Counted from the stretch's first letter, positions 7,455 through 15,368 are shown. The stretch is DNA of 17,981 nt from Haliea sp040222615 (GCF_040222615.1 NZ_JAVKCQ010000158.1:1-17981), one strand, 5' to 3'. Numbers and translations are program-made. The notes: generated from the sequence alone by a model not told the origin.

Positions 7455-8433
7455 GGCGCAGCTCTTCGCGCTCGGCGCTACCGACCCCCAGCACTTCCTC
7501 CAGATAGGTGTCCACCGCACCGTAGTCAGCAATGGCTTGCAGGGCGCGTTCCAGGTACGCCTCGTGCACTTCCAGCATCGGCAGGATTGCCTCCTCCGGC
7601 ACTGAATCCAGCCCGTACTTCGCGCGCAACCGGTCCACTTCCTGTTGCGGATGGTAAAAGCGCGCTGTAAGCATGTAATCCTGCATGACCTGCTCCACCG
7701 ACACACCCAGCGCCAGCAGGATCACGGCCACGGCAAAGCCGGTGCGATCCTTGCCCGCGGCGCAGTGCACCAGGAACCGCGCATCCTGGCGCTGCAGGAT
7801 CTCGCGGAACATGCGCGCGTAGGTCGGCCCCTGACTCTCCACGAAGTCGCGGTTGATCTCCACCATGAAGTCGAACATGGGCTGGCGCCCACCCAGATCC
7901 AGCCGCCCCTCGGTGAACGCCGCGGCATTGCTGCCGGGCGTAATCGGCAGGCTGGCCACCTGTGGCTGCCTCGACTCGGGATAGCGGCTGGGACTGCTCT
8001 GCTGTTCGTCCTCGCGGCGGAAGTCGCAGACCAGATCCAGCTGCAGACTGTCCAGCAAATCCAGATCCTGCGGCGTAAGGCCCGACAGCTGGCCCGAGCG
8101 ATACAGATACCCCCAGCGCACGCGCCGGCCATCGGCTCCGCGATAGCCGCCGAAATCGCGGAAATTGGGAGTCCCCTGCATCCCCAGCTTGCGTTCCATG
8201 GCCAACACCTCATTGCCGTGCTGGTCGCTCAGGCGAAACTGGTGCCGCCGCGCCGGCGGCAGGCCCGCAATGCGAGCACGCGGGGCGGCCTGCTCATAGT
8301 GCGCCTGCACCTGGCCATGGCTGCCGAGCGGATCAACCTGGACCCGGGTATCCGGATGGCTGGCCGCCCATTCGATATGATAGTCGCCTTCCGGGGCGCG
8401 CCAGATCTGTACTGTATCGGTAATCAGGGGCAT
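7438..8433 (-). CDS. Tyrosine-protein phosphatase, Y_phosphatase3 family
   Basis: The 331-residue protein has a phosphatase P-loop, HCAAGKDRTG, with the catalytic cysteine at 224 and arginine at 230 (C-x5-R). It also has the family entry motif NFRDFGGY at 90-97 and YLYRSGQLSGLT at 109-120. These place it with the PtpB/LipA-like atypical tyrosine (or phosphoinositide) phosphatases. The first 80 or so residues precede the catalytic domain and look like a beta-rich accessory domain. No signal peptide is visible, so it is probably cytoplasmic. A TetR gene lies 40 nt upstream on the same strand and may regulate it. The physiological substrate is unknown. Confidence 0.85.
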   Translation of the reverse strand: MPLITDTVQIWRAPEGDYHIEWAASHPDTRVQVDPLGSHGQVQAHYEQAAPRARIAGLPPARRHQFRLSDQHGNEVLAMERKLGMQGTPNFRDFGGYRGADGRRVRWGYLYRSGQLSGLTPQDLDLLDSLQLDLVCDFRREDEQQSSPSRYPESRQPQVASLPITPGSNAAAFTEGRLDLGGRQPMFDFMVEINRDFVESQGPTYARMFREILQRQDARFLVHCAAGKDRTGFAVAVILLALGVSVEQVMQDYMLTARFYHPQQEVDRLRAKYGLDSVPEEAILPMLEVHEAYLERALQAIADYGAVDTYLEEVLGVGSAEREELRRRYLE

Positions 8434-8473
8434 GGGGTCTCTCTGGAGTATGCAGTGGTTGGTTGGGGACGCC

Positions 8474-9112
8474 TCAGCCGGGATGGCCCGGGCCAGCGGG
8501 TAACGCCAGCACAGCCCGCAGCAGGGTCTTCACCAGCGCCAGCTGGCGCTCCAGCGCCTCCTCGCTGAACGGGTCCTGGCCCAGCAGGTCGCGGTACATT
8601 GGCGCCATGGTGACATAGGACATTACCAGGTTGTTGAAGGCCATCACTGCCCAGGGCTGGAGCCCCGCCTCTCCCAGAGCGCGCAGGCCCGGCTGGGCCA
8701 GTCCTTCGTCGGTGCCGAACATGGGCTGGAAAAATCGTTCGATCAGGTCGTTGGTACCGGGCCCTCCGGACAGCGCAGCATGCTGTAGCAGGCGCGCCAG
8801 GTTGGGATTGGCGTGGTGCTTGCGGACTATCGTCTCCAGCCAGTCCTGCAGGCGCTGGTCACTGATGGGACCCCTGGTCAGCTCCTCCATCGGCGCCGCA
8901 AAATCATCCAGCAGGCGACCCAGCACGGCCCGATAGAGCGCCTCCTTGTTGCGGAAGTGGTTGTACAGGCTGGGGGAGCGGATGCCGACGCGCTCGGCGA
9001 CGTCCCCGAGGGAGGTTCCTTTATAGCCCTTTTGCGCAAACAGGTCCTCGGCCGCATCGAGGATGCGCTCCGGCGTGGTCGCCGCGGGCTCCCGGGCAGA
9101 TCCATTGGTCAT
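8474..9112 (-). CDS. TetR/AcrR-family transcriptional regulator
   Basis: The N-terminal DNA-binding domain is plain: RILDAAEDLFAQKGYKGTSLGDVAERVGI leads into the recognition helix SPSLYNHFRNKEALY (about residues 46-60). The ligand domain that follows is divergent and gives no hint of the inducer. I start at ATG 9112 (212 residues), where the family normally begins; an upstream ATG at 9172 would add 20 residues unlike the family. The gene probably leads the phosphatase gene and is divergent from rpsT. Its targets may be the phosphatase or itself. Confidence 0.9.
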   Translation of the reverse strand: MTNGSAREPAATTPERILDAAEDLFAQKGYKGTSLGDVAERVGIRSPSLYNHFRNKEALYRAVLGRLLDDFAAPMEELTRGPISDQRLQDWLETIVRKHHANPNLARLLQHAALSGGPGTNDLIERFFQPMFGTDEGLAQPGLRALGEAGLQPWAVMAFNNLVMSYVTMAPMYRDLLGQDPFSEEALERQLALVKTLLRAVLALPAGPGHPG

Positions 9113-9205
9113 GCGAACAGTTTCCGTTGTGGCAGGACAATCGCGCAGTATACCGCAGCGCGCCCCCATCATGAATTACTGCCGGGACTGCAGACAAGCC
9201 TGCGG

Positions 9206-9234
9206 TTGACAAGCAAGGGCCCAATGTGAATAAT
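9206..9234 (+). promoter_or_regulatory. Strong sigma70 promoter of rpsT
   Basis: A perfect -35 TTGACA (9206-9211) and AATAAT (9229-9234) are separated by exactly 17 nt. Transcription should begin near 9241, giving an untranslated leader of about 33 nt before the rpsT GTG. The strength suits a ribosomal-protein gene. Confidence 0.85.
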
Positions 9235-9273
9235 CTCGCCTCCTGAATTTTGCCAACCCACGAGGATTCCACA

Positions 9274-9543
9274 GTGGCCAACTCCCCACAAGCCAAGAAG
9301 CGCGCTCGCCAGGCCGAAAAGCGTCGCGCCCACAACTCCAGCCTGCGTTCGCTGGTGCGCACCAACATCAAGAAAGTCATCGCTGCCATCGGCACCGGTG
9401 ACGCGCAGCAGGCGCAGGCCGCCTACGACAGCGCCGTACCGGTTATTGACCGGATGGCCGACAAGGGCATCATCCACAAGAACAAGGCCGCCCGGCACAA
9501 GAGCCGCCTGAACGCGCAAATCAAGGGTCTGGCTTCCGCCTGA
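9274..9543 (+). CDS. rpsT: Small ribosomal subunit protein S20
   Basis: S20 is a primary 16S rRNA-binding protein of the 30S subunit. The 89-residue product is highly basic and shows the S20 pattern: ANSPQAKKRARQAEKRR at the N-terminus, RSLVRTNIKKV, and the C-terminal GIIHKNKAARHKSRLN. The start is GTG at 9274, preceded by GAGGA (9262-9266) at 7 nt. An in-frame ATG is absent at the conserved position. E. coli rpsT also uses a weak non-AUG start that takes part in autogenous control, so the GTG here may serve the same end. The gene is monocistronic, with its own promoter and terminator. Confidence 0.98.
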   Translation: MANSPQAKKRARQAEKRRAHNSSLRSLVRTNIKKVIAAIGTGDAQQAQAAYDSAVPVIDRMADKGIIHKNKAARHKSRLNAQIKGLASA

Positions 9544-9558
9544 CCGGGCATCTGCATC

Positions 9559-9595
9559 GCACAAAAAAGCCGGCGGTCAGCCGGCTTTTTTGTGC
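9559..9595. terminator. Bidirectional intrinsic terminator after rpsT
   Basis: A perfect 16-nt inverted repeat (GCAC-A6-GCCGGC and its complement) surrounds a 5-nt loop GGTCA. Read on the plus strand, the GC stem is followed by six T residues; read on the minus strand it also ends in six T. It therefore can stop both rpsT and the convergent di-iron protein gene. Confidence 0.93.
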
Positions 9596-9677
9596 CTGGA
9601 GAAAACGGCCGCCAGAACTCGCAGCGGCTTGACGCCAGTTCCCGGGACCTGGCGCCCTCCGGTCTCTCCGGACTGGC

Positions 9678-10859
9678 TCAACTCGCCTTGCGCGGAGCCT
9701 CCTCCTGCTCCTTGAGCTTCTGGAAATCCGCCAGGATGCTCTGCTCGTAGCCTTGCGCTTCCTCGGTATCCAGCGGGCGCTCCAGCAGCGCCCAATCGAT
9801 ATCACCGTCCGTCGCCAGGTTTTCGAACTCCAGGATACCCAGCGCTTCAAACTTGGGCCTGATCTTGTCGGTCAGCAGGCCGATACGCTTCAGGTTCGGA
9901 ATCACGCGCTGGAACAGCAGGTTGCGGAACGTGGACATCACGAAGCCCTCCAGCACCTGCAGGCGGGCCTCTTCCACATCCCAGCCGAAGTGCGCGAAAA
10001 CGTCAGTGGCAACCAGGCGCTCGCGGCTGACCACGCAGGCCTCATAGGCGAACTGGGCCCGCTCTTCGCGCTCTTCATCGCTCAGGGTCTTGACGAACTC
10101 CTCCAGGTAGTTGACCCCGAAGGTCACATGGCGCGCCTCGTCCCGGGTCACCAGGTACACCACGTCCTTGAGCACCGGGTCCGGCGTGGTCTCGCGGGTG
10201 GTATTGAAAGCCGACAGGGCCAGACCCTCGATGACCAGCTGCATGCCGATGAACTTCATGTCCCAGCGCGCATCGGTCAGGATCTTGTCGATGATCGACT
10301 TGAGGTGGGTATTGATGGGGTACATCACGCCAAGGCGCGTCTGCAGGTACTTGTTGAACACCTCGACGTGACGGGCCTCATCGAAGGTCTGCGACGCGGC
10401 ATACAGCTTCGCGTTCAGGGTCGGGGCGCAGGAACAGAGCTGGGAAGCCACCAGCAGGGCGCCCTGCTCGCCATGCAGAAATTGCGACAGGCTCCAGGCG
10501 TTCATGTGCAGCCAGAATTCCTTGCGGGTCGGCTCATCCATGTCCAGGTAGGGCTGGTAGGTATGCAGGTTCATCAGCTCCGGCATCCGCTCCTCGTTCG
10601 GCCAGGGGCGATCCCAGTTGATATCCATCTCCGGATCCCAGTTGAGCTGCTTGCCAAGGTCGTACAGCTTCTTGATCCGGTCGTCCTGCACCTTGTAATC
10701 CCAGTTGTAGGAACCGGTCAGGGGCGTGTTGAATATTTCCGCGATGTGATCCACATCGTCGGCGGTCAGCAGGTCCTCAAGATCGGGATTGTCGCGCGGA
10801 TAATCCGCACCAGCGAAGTGCTGTATCTTGCGGGGGGTGCCGGTCCATTCTACTTTCAT
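9678..10859 (-). CDS. R2/ferritin-like di-iron protein, probable oxidase or oxygenase
   Basis: The 393-residue protein has the four-helix di-iron ligand pattern. In the longer frame from 10865 the ligands are Glu133 (GEQGAL), Glu163 and His166 (DEARH), Glu213 (IEGLAL), and Glu243 and His246 (DEARH). Subtract 2 for the start chosen here. The two identical DEARH motifs are the clearest evidence. Such proteins activate O2 for oxidation or hydroxylation, as in ribonucleotide reductase R2, AurF-type N-oxygenases and R2-like oxidases. I cannot name the substrate, and no radical-site or large-subunit partner is present. ATG 10859 is preceded by AGGAGA (complement of 10866-10871) at 6 nt; ATG 10865 directly abuts that site. 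The gene is divergent from an AraC regulator, which may control it. Confidence 0.8.
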   Translation of the reverse strand: MKVEWTGTPRKIQHFAGADYPRDNPDLEDLLTADDVDHIAEIFNTPLTGSYNWDYKVQDDRIKKLYDLGKQLNWDPEMDINWDRPWPNEERMPELMNLHTYQPYLDMDEPTRKEFWLHMNAWSLSQFLHGEQGALLVASQLCSCAPTLNAKLYAASQTFDEARHVEVFNKYLQTRLGVMYPINTHLKSIIDKILTDARWDMKFIGMQLVIEGLALSAFNTTRETTPDPVLKDVVYLVTRDEARHVTFGVNYLEEFVKTLSDEEREERAQFAYEACVVSRERLVATDVFAHFGWDVEEARLQVLEGFVMSTFRNLLFQRVIPNLKRIGLLTDKIRPKFEALGILEFENLATDGDIDWALLERPLDTEEAQGYEQSILADFQKLKEQEEAPRKAS

Positions 10860-10879
10860 GTCCATTCTCCTGGCTGCTT

Positions 10880-10903
10880 ATAGTATTTCTACAACGCTAC
10901 TAT
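10880..10903. repeat. Inverted repeat ATAGTA/TACTAT in the divergent gap
   Basis: ATAGTA (10880-10885) and TACTAT (10898-10903) are perfect complements, 12 nt apart, in the gap between the di-iron protein and the AraC gene. It could be an operator or a -10 element read on the minus strand (TACTAT). Confidence 0.3.
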
Positions 10904-10929
10904 GGGAGAACTCGCCGGGCCCAACAAGG

Positions 10930-10952
10930 TAAAGTCTTGTCAAAATAAAGTC
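10930..10952 (+). repeat. TAAAGTC direct repeat upstream of the AraC gene
   Basis: TAAAGTC occurs at 10930-10936 and 10946-10952, 16 nt apart, immediately upstream of the AraC-family start. Paired direct half-sites are how AraC-type regulators often bind, so this may be a self-regulatory site. Between the copies lies TTGTCA, a 5-of-6 match to a -35 hexamer, but no good -10 follows at the right distance. Confidence 0.3.
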
Positions 10953-10972
10953 ATTTGTGGCCAAATAGCCCA

Positions 10973-11971
10973 ATGCCCAGAGCCAGCGCGCCCGCACAGT
11001 ACGCTCTTATCCTCATCGACATGGTCGAGGGCCAGGGGCATCCGCGAGATCGCCTGCTGGCCGGCACCTCCCTGGCGGCCTCCGGGCTCACCGGCATCGG
11101 CGCCCGGGTCAGCGAGGAGGACTTCAGCCGCCTGGTAAGCAATGCCTTTGACATTACCGGCGACAACGCCCTTGGCCTGCACCTGGGACTGCGCCTCAAC
11201 CTCAGCGCACACGCCGTACTGGGCCAGGCTTTCATGACCTGCCGCGACCTGAACCAGGTGATGGAGTTGTTCCTGCGCTACTACCACCTCCTGTCCTCGC
11301 CCATGCTGCACCTGGAACAGGATGTGATCGACGATCGCTGCGTGCTGACTACCGTGAGTGCGCCGCGGGAAGAGCCGGTGGAATTTGCCAGTGAGATGAT
11401 GTACGCCGCCATCTTCAACACTCTGCGCGGCCTGCTGGGCAGGAACGATCTCGAACTGCGTGTCGAGCTGCCGTACCCACCTCCGGGCCACGAGCAGGTC
11501 TACTACGATGTGTTTGGCGAGGACGTGCACTTCAACTGCGCGCTGGGGCGGATATCCTTCGATGCGGCGCTGCTGGACACCCCCCTGCCCCTGTCCAACC
11601 CGGCACTGCGCTCCCTGTATGAGGAGGAGTGCGCCCGCCTGCTGGCAGACCTGGAGGAAAGTGCCTCCGTGGCCGAGCAGACCCTGCGCCTGCTGCGGAA
11701 GCTGGAAGGACAGTACCCGCAGATGCCCCGGGTCGCACAAATGTTGAACTTCAGCCCGCGCACCTACCGCCGGCGGCTGGAGCAGGAAGGCACCTCCTAC
11801 CAGCTCATGCTGGACCGGGTGCGGGCTGAACACGCCACCCGCTATCTGCAGAACAGCCGCCTGCCCCTGTCGACTATCGCCTACCTGGTCGGGTTCAACG
11901 ACGCCTCGAACTTCCGCCGGGCCTACCAGAAGTGGACCGGAAGGGCGCCGCGGGAGCTGCGGGGTGAGTAA
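10973..11971 (+). CDS. AraC-family transcriptional regulator (Arabinose_bd-type N-terminal domain)
   Basis: The C-terminal fifth holds two helix-turn-helix units in AraC order: MPRVAQMLNFSPRTYRRRL and then STIAYLVGFNDASNFRRAYQKWTG, ending RAPRELR. The N-terminal 200 residues, with the lead LILIDMVEGQG and RLLAGTSL, resemble the OruR/VirS-type ligand domain. VirS-like members commonly control neighbouring lipid or oxidation genes. I start at ATG 10973 (332 residues), but no ribosome site is evident; TTG 10955 is an in-frame alternative. The gene overlaps the downstream patatin gene by 8 nt and is divergent from the di-iron gene, so both are candidate targets. Confidence 0.9.
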   Translation: MPRASAPAQYALILIDMVEGQGHPRDRLLAGTSLAASGLTGIGARVSEEDFSRLVSNAFDITGDNALGLHLGLRLNLSAHAVLGQAFMTCRDLNQVMELFLRYYHLLSSPMLHLEQDVIDDRCVLTTVSAPREEPVEFASEMMYAAIFNTLRGLLGRNDLELRVELPYPPPGHEQVYYDVFGEDVHFNCALGRISFDAALLDTPLPLSNPALRSLYEEECARLLADLEESASVAEQTLRLLRKLEGQYPQMPRVAQMLNFSPRTYRRRLEQEGTSYQLMLDRVRAEHATRYLQNSRLPLSTIAYLVGFNDASNFRRAYQKWTGRAPRELRGE

Positions 11972-13034
11972 TCGCCCGGCCCTGTCCGTATACCTCGGCA
12001 AGCGGGCGGCGGCGACCATCGCGGAACAGGGCTGGCACCCGGACCTGTTCAGCCTCTTGCTGGGCGCCTCCGGCGGCCCCAAATGGCTGATCCTGAGCCG
12101 GCTTGACAGGCTGCTGTTTGGCGATTTCCTGCCGCGCAGCCAGCGCCAATTGTCCGTGCTGGGCTCATCCATCGGCGCCTGGCGGCACGCCTGCCTGGCC
12201 CAGGCGGACCCGGTGGCGGCGCTGGAGCGCTTCGAGCAGGCTTACCTCGAGCAAACCTACTCGCAGCAGCCCGGGCCGGCGGAGATCAGTGCGGCCAGCG
12301 CGCGCATGCTTGAGCACCTGCTGGGAACCGGCGGCGCCAGTGCCATCGCCGACCACCCGCGCATCCGCAGCCATATCGTCACCGCCCGCGGCCGCGGCCC
12401 GGCGGGAGCAACCCGGCCCGCCGTGCTCGCCGCCGCCATGGGAGCCGCCGCCGTCGGCAACTCGCTGCACCGGCGCCTGCTCAACTTGTCCTTCCAGCGC
12501 GTTGTGTTCCACAGCGGCACAACGCCGGCTCCGCTGCTCGGGCTGACCGATTTCGAGACAGTCTACACCCCGCTGCGACCCGCCACTGTACCTCTCGCCC
12601 TGCATGCCAGCGGCTCGATTCCCTTCCTCCTGGCGGGAGAGCGGGATATTGCCGGAGCGCCTGCGGGGCAATACTGGGATGGCGGCATCATCGACTATCA
12701 CTTCGACCTGCGGCAGTACCGGGGTGAGGGCCTGATGCTGTACCCGCACTTCGGTGCGGGCATCACCCCGGGCTGGTTCGACAAGTTCCTGCCCTGGCGC
12801 AAGACCGGTTTCCGGCACCTGGATGACCTGGTGCTGCTGTGCCCCAGCGGCGATTTCGTGGCCTCCCTGCCGCAGCGGAAAATCCCCGACCGCTCCGACT
12901 TCAGGCGCCTGGATGCCGCGGCACGGATTGCCTACTGGCGAGCCTGCCTGGACCGCGGCCAGGCCCTGGCGGACGAATTCGCGGCCCTGCTGGAGAATCG
13001 GGATCCGCTGGCCGGGGCCACCCTGCTCAGCTGA
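11964..13034 (+). CDS. Patatin-like phospholipase/acyl hydrolase
   Basis: The 356-residue protein has the three patatin landmarks: a glycine-rich oxyanion loop GASGGPKW (34-41), the nucleophile elbow GSSIG with Ser69 (67-71), and the DGG motif with catalytic Asp239 (239-241). Patatins hydrolyse acyl esters of lipids through this Ser-Asp dyad. No signal peptide or transmembrane helix is apparent, so action on cytoplasmic or granule lipids is plausible. The GTG start is preceded by GGGAG (11952-11956) at 7 nt and overlaps the AraC stop by 8 nt, implying co-translation. Its 3' end overlaps the convergent PHA-system gene by 8 nt. The substrate is unknown. Confidence 0.85.
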   Translation: MSNRPALSVYLGKRAAATIAEQGWHPDLFSLLLGASGGPKWLILSRLDRLLFGDFLPRSQRQLSVLGSSIGAWRHACLAQADPVAALERFEQAYLEQTYSQQPGPAEISAASARMLEHLLGTGGASAIADHPRIRSHIVTARGRGPAGATRPAVLAAAMGAAAVGNSLHRRLLNLSFQRVVFHSGTTPAPLLGLTDFETVYTPLRPATVPLALHASGSIPFLLAGERDIAGAPAGQYWDGGIIDYHFDLRQYRGEGLMLYPHFGAGITPGWFDKFLPWRKTGFRHLDDLVLLCPSGDFVASLPQRKIPDRSDFRRLDAAARIAYWRACLDRGQALADEFAALLENRDPLAGATLLS

Positions 13035-13302
13035 TCATCTCGTCGAGATAGCGCTCCACTTCCGCCTTCAGGGGGCGCTGGAACGCCGACACCAGCAGGC
13101 CCAGCCGCACGGAGACATCTACCACGCCATCGTGAAAGGACAGCAGGCCGTCGATACCGCCGCCCTTGATGCGAACACTGTCACCCTCCCAGCGCGAGCG
13201 CACGCCGTGCTCATCCTGCAGCCGGTCCGCCAGCTGCTGTGCCGCGCGCCGCAAGTCCTCCTTGGGCATGGTGTAGGGTTTGGTGAGCCGGAATCCCGCC
13301 AT
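13027..13302 (-). CDS. Polyhydroxyalkanoic acid system family protein (PHA_gran_rgn type)
   Basis: This 91-residue protein matches the small family often found in PHA-granule regions: it opens MAGFRLTKPY, keeps the LRRAAQQLADRLQDEHG helix, and has a beta-rich middle containing GGGIDGLLSFHDGVVDVSVRLG. The C-terminal helix ends VERYLDEMIS. The biochemical role of the family is not established; a link to PHA granules is by genomic context elsewhere. No PHA synthase or phasin is in this window. The gene converges on and overlaps the patatin gene by 8 nt, and lies 36 nt after the EamA transporter on the same strand. Confidence 0.8.
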   Translation of the reverse strand: MAGFRLTKPYTMPKEDLRRAAQQLADRLQDEHGVRSRWEGDSVRIKGGGIDGLLSFHDGVVDVSVRLGLLVSAFQRPLKAEVERYLDEMIS

Positions 13303-13338
13303 GATCGCCTGTGCCTGTTATGGTGTAATGCCAGTAGG

Positions 13339-14214
13339 TTAGCCCTTACCTCGCTGCATGACCAGCCAGTTCCCCGCCAGTACCAGGGCAAACCCCGCCA
13401 GACCCGCAAGGGTCCATTGATAGCCCTCGAACAGGGTGGATATCAGCAGGGCGACAACCGGGAACATGAGCGAGCTGTAAGCGGCGCGGCCAGGGCCGAT
13501 CTGGCCAATCAGGGTCACATAGGCCCAGAACGCAATCACCGAACCGAAAATCGCCAGATAAAGCAGGGACGCGATGTAGGAGACATTCCAGTCGAGAACA
13601 ATGGGCGTCCCCGTCAGCAAGGCGGCGGCGTAGAGCGTGACCGCCCCGTACAGCATCCCCCAGGCATTGCAGACCAGCACCGGCAGCCCGTCCCGGCTGT
13701 TGCGGGCAGCAAAGATATTGCCAAAGGAGGCACAGCAGGTACCCAGGAAGCACAGCAACAAGGCGCGCAGACTGGCATCGGTCAGGCTGAAACTTTCAAC
13801 CTGTGGCAGGAACACCGCCAGCATGCCCACCAGGCCTATCCCCGCTCCCAGCAGCGTCATGCTGCTGGTCGGCAGGCGCAGAAAGATCGCGCCGTTGACC
13901 ATGTTGAGGATCACCTGGGTGGAAAACACCACCGCCACGAGACCGCTGGGCAGCTCCGCACTCGCAGCGTAAATGAAAATGTAGTTGCCGCTGAACAGGC
14001 ACAGGCCCTGCATGAACACCATGCCATGATCCCGCCCGGACAGCGGCGACAGCCGTCGGCGCAATACCAGATAGAGGAAAATGAGCAGCGCAGCCAGCAT
14101 CGACCGGTGGGCTATCGACACCATGGGTGCCACGGTGCCAAGCTGGAACTTGATGGCGATCCAGGTCGAGCCCCAGATCACCACCGTGATGACATACAGC
14201 AACAGATTGTTCAT
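13339..14214 (-). CDS. EamA/DMT-family inner-membrane transporter
   Basis: The 291-residue protein is hydrophobic throughout, with about ten predicted helices in two EamA repeats. The first repeat opens with VIWGSTWIAIKFQLG and the second includes SVIAFWAYVTLIGQIGPGRAAYSSLMFPV near the C-terminus. These are hallmark stretches of drug/metabolite exporters (RhaT/YdcZ-like). The substrate cannot be predicted. I start at ATG 14214; an upstream in-frame TTG at 14232 would add 6 residues. No strong ribosome site is visible for either. It lies 36 nt upstream of the PHA-system gene and 79 nt after the LLM oxidoreductase. Confidence 0.9.
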   Translation of the reverse strand: MNNLLLYVITVVIWGSTWIAIKFQLGTVAPMVSIAHRSMLAALLIFLYLVLRRRLSPLSGRDHGMVFMQGLCLFSGNYIFIYAASAELPSGLVAVVFSTQVILNMVNGAIFLRLPTSSMTLLGAGIGLVGMLAVFLPQVESFSLTDASLRALLLCFLGTCCASFGNIFAARNSRDGLPVLVCNAWGMLYGAVTLYAAALLTGTPIVLDWNVSYIASLLYLAIFGSVIAFWAYVTLIGQIGPGRAAYSSLMFPVVALLISTLFEGYQWTLAGLAGFALVLAGNWLVMQRGKG

Positions 14215-14255
14215 GGGCACCGGCCAGCGCAAAGCGCGGACTTTACCGTATCTGC

Positions 14256-14288
14256 AGGCCCGGGCCTATGGCGGCGAGAAGCGCCGCC
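14256..14288. repeat. Palindrome and GC hairpin between the LLM and EamA genes
   Basis: AGGCCCGGGCCT (14256-14267) is a perfect 12-bp palindrome. Next to it, GGCGGCG (14270-14276) and CGCCGCC (14282-14288) form a 7-bp stem with a 5-nt loop. They follow the LLM gene stop on the minus strand. There is no T-run, so this may be an attenuating or stabilising structure rather than an intrinsic terminator. Confidence 0.35.
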
Positions 14289-14293
14289 GGGGG

Positions 14294-15160
14294 TCAGCCC
14301 TTGATAAACTCGCCAGCGTACCAGTTCAGCATGGCAATCTTTTCGTCCAGCGGCTTGTCCGGCTCCATTTCATAGACATTGCGGAAGCCGATGATCACAT
14401 CGGTGACACCGATGTCCTCAAGTTTGCGGATACCCGCCTCGGTAAACGCGTCCTGACCGGTGGTGTAGATCCGGAATGTCCGGTCGCTGGTACCGTACTC
14501 GGCGCGCAGCTCATGCAGGCGGCGAATGTAACCCTCGAGCTGCTCCATGTCGGCACCGGCGCACATCCAGCCATCCCCTGCCTTCGCCGCCCGGCGCAGG
14601 GCCGGTTCCGCATGCCCGCCCACGAGAATCGGGGTCGGCGCGGTGGGGGCCGGGCACATCTTGATCGCGGGGAGTTTGTGGATCTCGCCGTCGTAGCCGA
14701 AGAACTCGCCGGTCTCCAGGCCCCGCAAAATATCGATCTGCTCGTCCAGGCGCAGGCCGCGCTTCTCCCAGGGCACGTCGCAGACGGCGAAGTCCTCTTC
14801 CCAGGGGCTGATGCCGACACCGAAATCAAACCGGTTGCCTGACAGGGCCTGGATGCTCTGGACCTGTTTGGCCACGACCGCGACCTGGCGCACCGCCAGC
14901 TTATAGACAAATGTCGCAAAGCGGATCTTGTCGGTGACCGCCGCCATCGCCGCCACGGCGATCAGGCTTTCCAGGAAAGGCACGCTCTCCAGGAACTCGC
15001 GGCTGCCATCCTTGTTATACGGGTACTTGGAGCTCGCTTCCTGCGGGTAGCAGATGCTGTCCGGAATGGTAATACCCTCGAAACCCGCCGCTTCCGCCGC
15101 CTGCGCCAGGGGCAGATAGTGGTCGGCATCGCTCATCCCGATCTGGTAGCTGAATCTCAT
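14294..15160 (-). CDS. LLM-class flavin/F420-type oxidoreductase
   Basis: The 288-residue protein is a luciferase-like (bacterial luciferase superfamily) TIM-barrel. Typical segments are AQAAEAAGFEGITIPDS near the start, RFDFGVGISPWEEDF in the middle, and TPILVGGHAEPALRRAAKAGDGW, which is shared by F420-annotated members. Superfamily enzymes use FMNH2 or F420; most Gammaproteobacteria lack F420, so FMN or another flavin is likelier if the lineage is right. ATG 15160 is chosen because AGGAG (complement of 15168-15172) precedes it at 7 nt. An open frame extends upstream to 15313 but the added residues are unlike the family. Substrate unknown. Confidence 0.85.
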   Translation of the reverse strand: MRFSYQIGMSDADHYLPLAQAAEAAGFEGITIPDSICYPQEASSKYPYNKDGSREFLESVPFLESLIAVAAMAAVTDKIRFATFVYKLAVRQVAVVAKQVQSIQALSGNRFDFGVGISPWEEDFAVCDVPWEKRGLRLDEQIDILRGLETGEFFGYDGEIHKLPAIKMCPAPTAPTPILVGGHAEPALRRAAKAGDGWMCAGADMEQLEGYIRRLHELRAEYGTSDRTFRIYTTGQDAFTEAGIRKLEDIGVTDVIIGFRNVYEMEPDKPLDEKIAMLNWYAGEFIKG

Positions 15161-15368
15161 GGTGTCGCTCCTGTCTGTTGGTTGGCCGGCCGCCCCGCGG
15201 ACGCCCGCTGCTGTCACTGCCGCCACTCTAACCGGCTTGGGCACGGCGGTCATTGCCGGGTTGAAAATAGCCCCGGCTGGCCTCAAATACTGAACCTTGC
15301 CCTGTACCAGCATACGTCCCGCCGGCGCGCCGGGATCAACCTGACCCTGAATGGATTACACTTGCCCC

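Noticed and set aside
10940..12172. A 410-codon open frame on the minus strand
   Set aside because: It is antisense to the AraC gene, which has clear helix-turn-helix motifs; its composition is typical of a shadow frame.
12754..14304. A 516-codon open frame on the plus strand
   Set aside because: It runs antisense to the PHA-system and EamA genes and out of frame with the patatin gene; the product has no recognisable domain.
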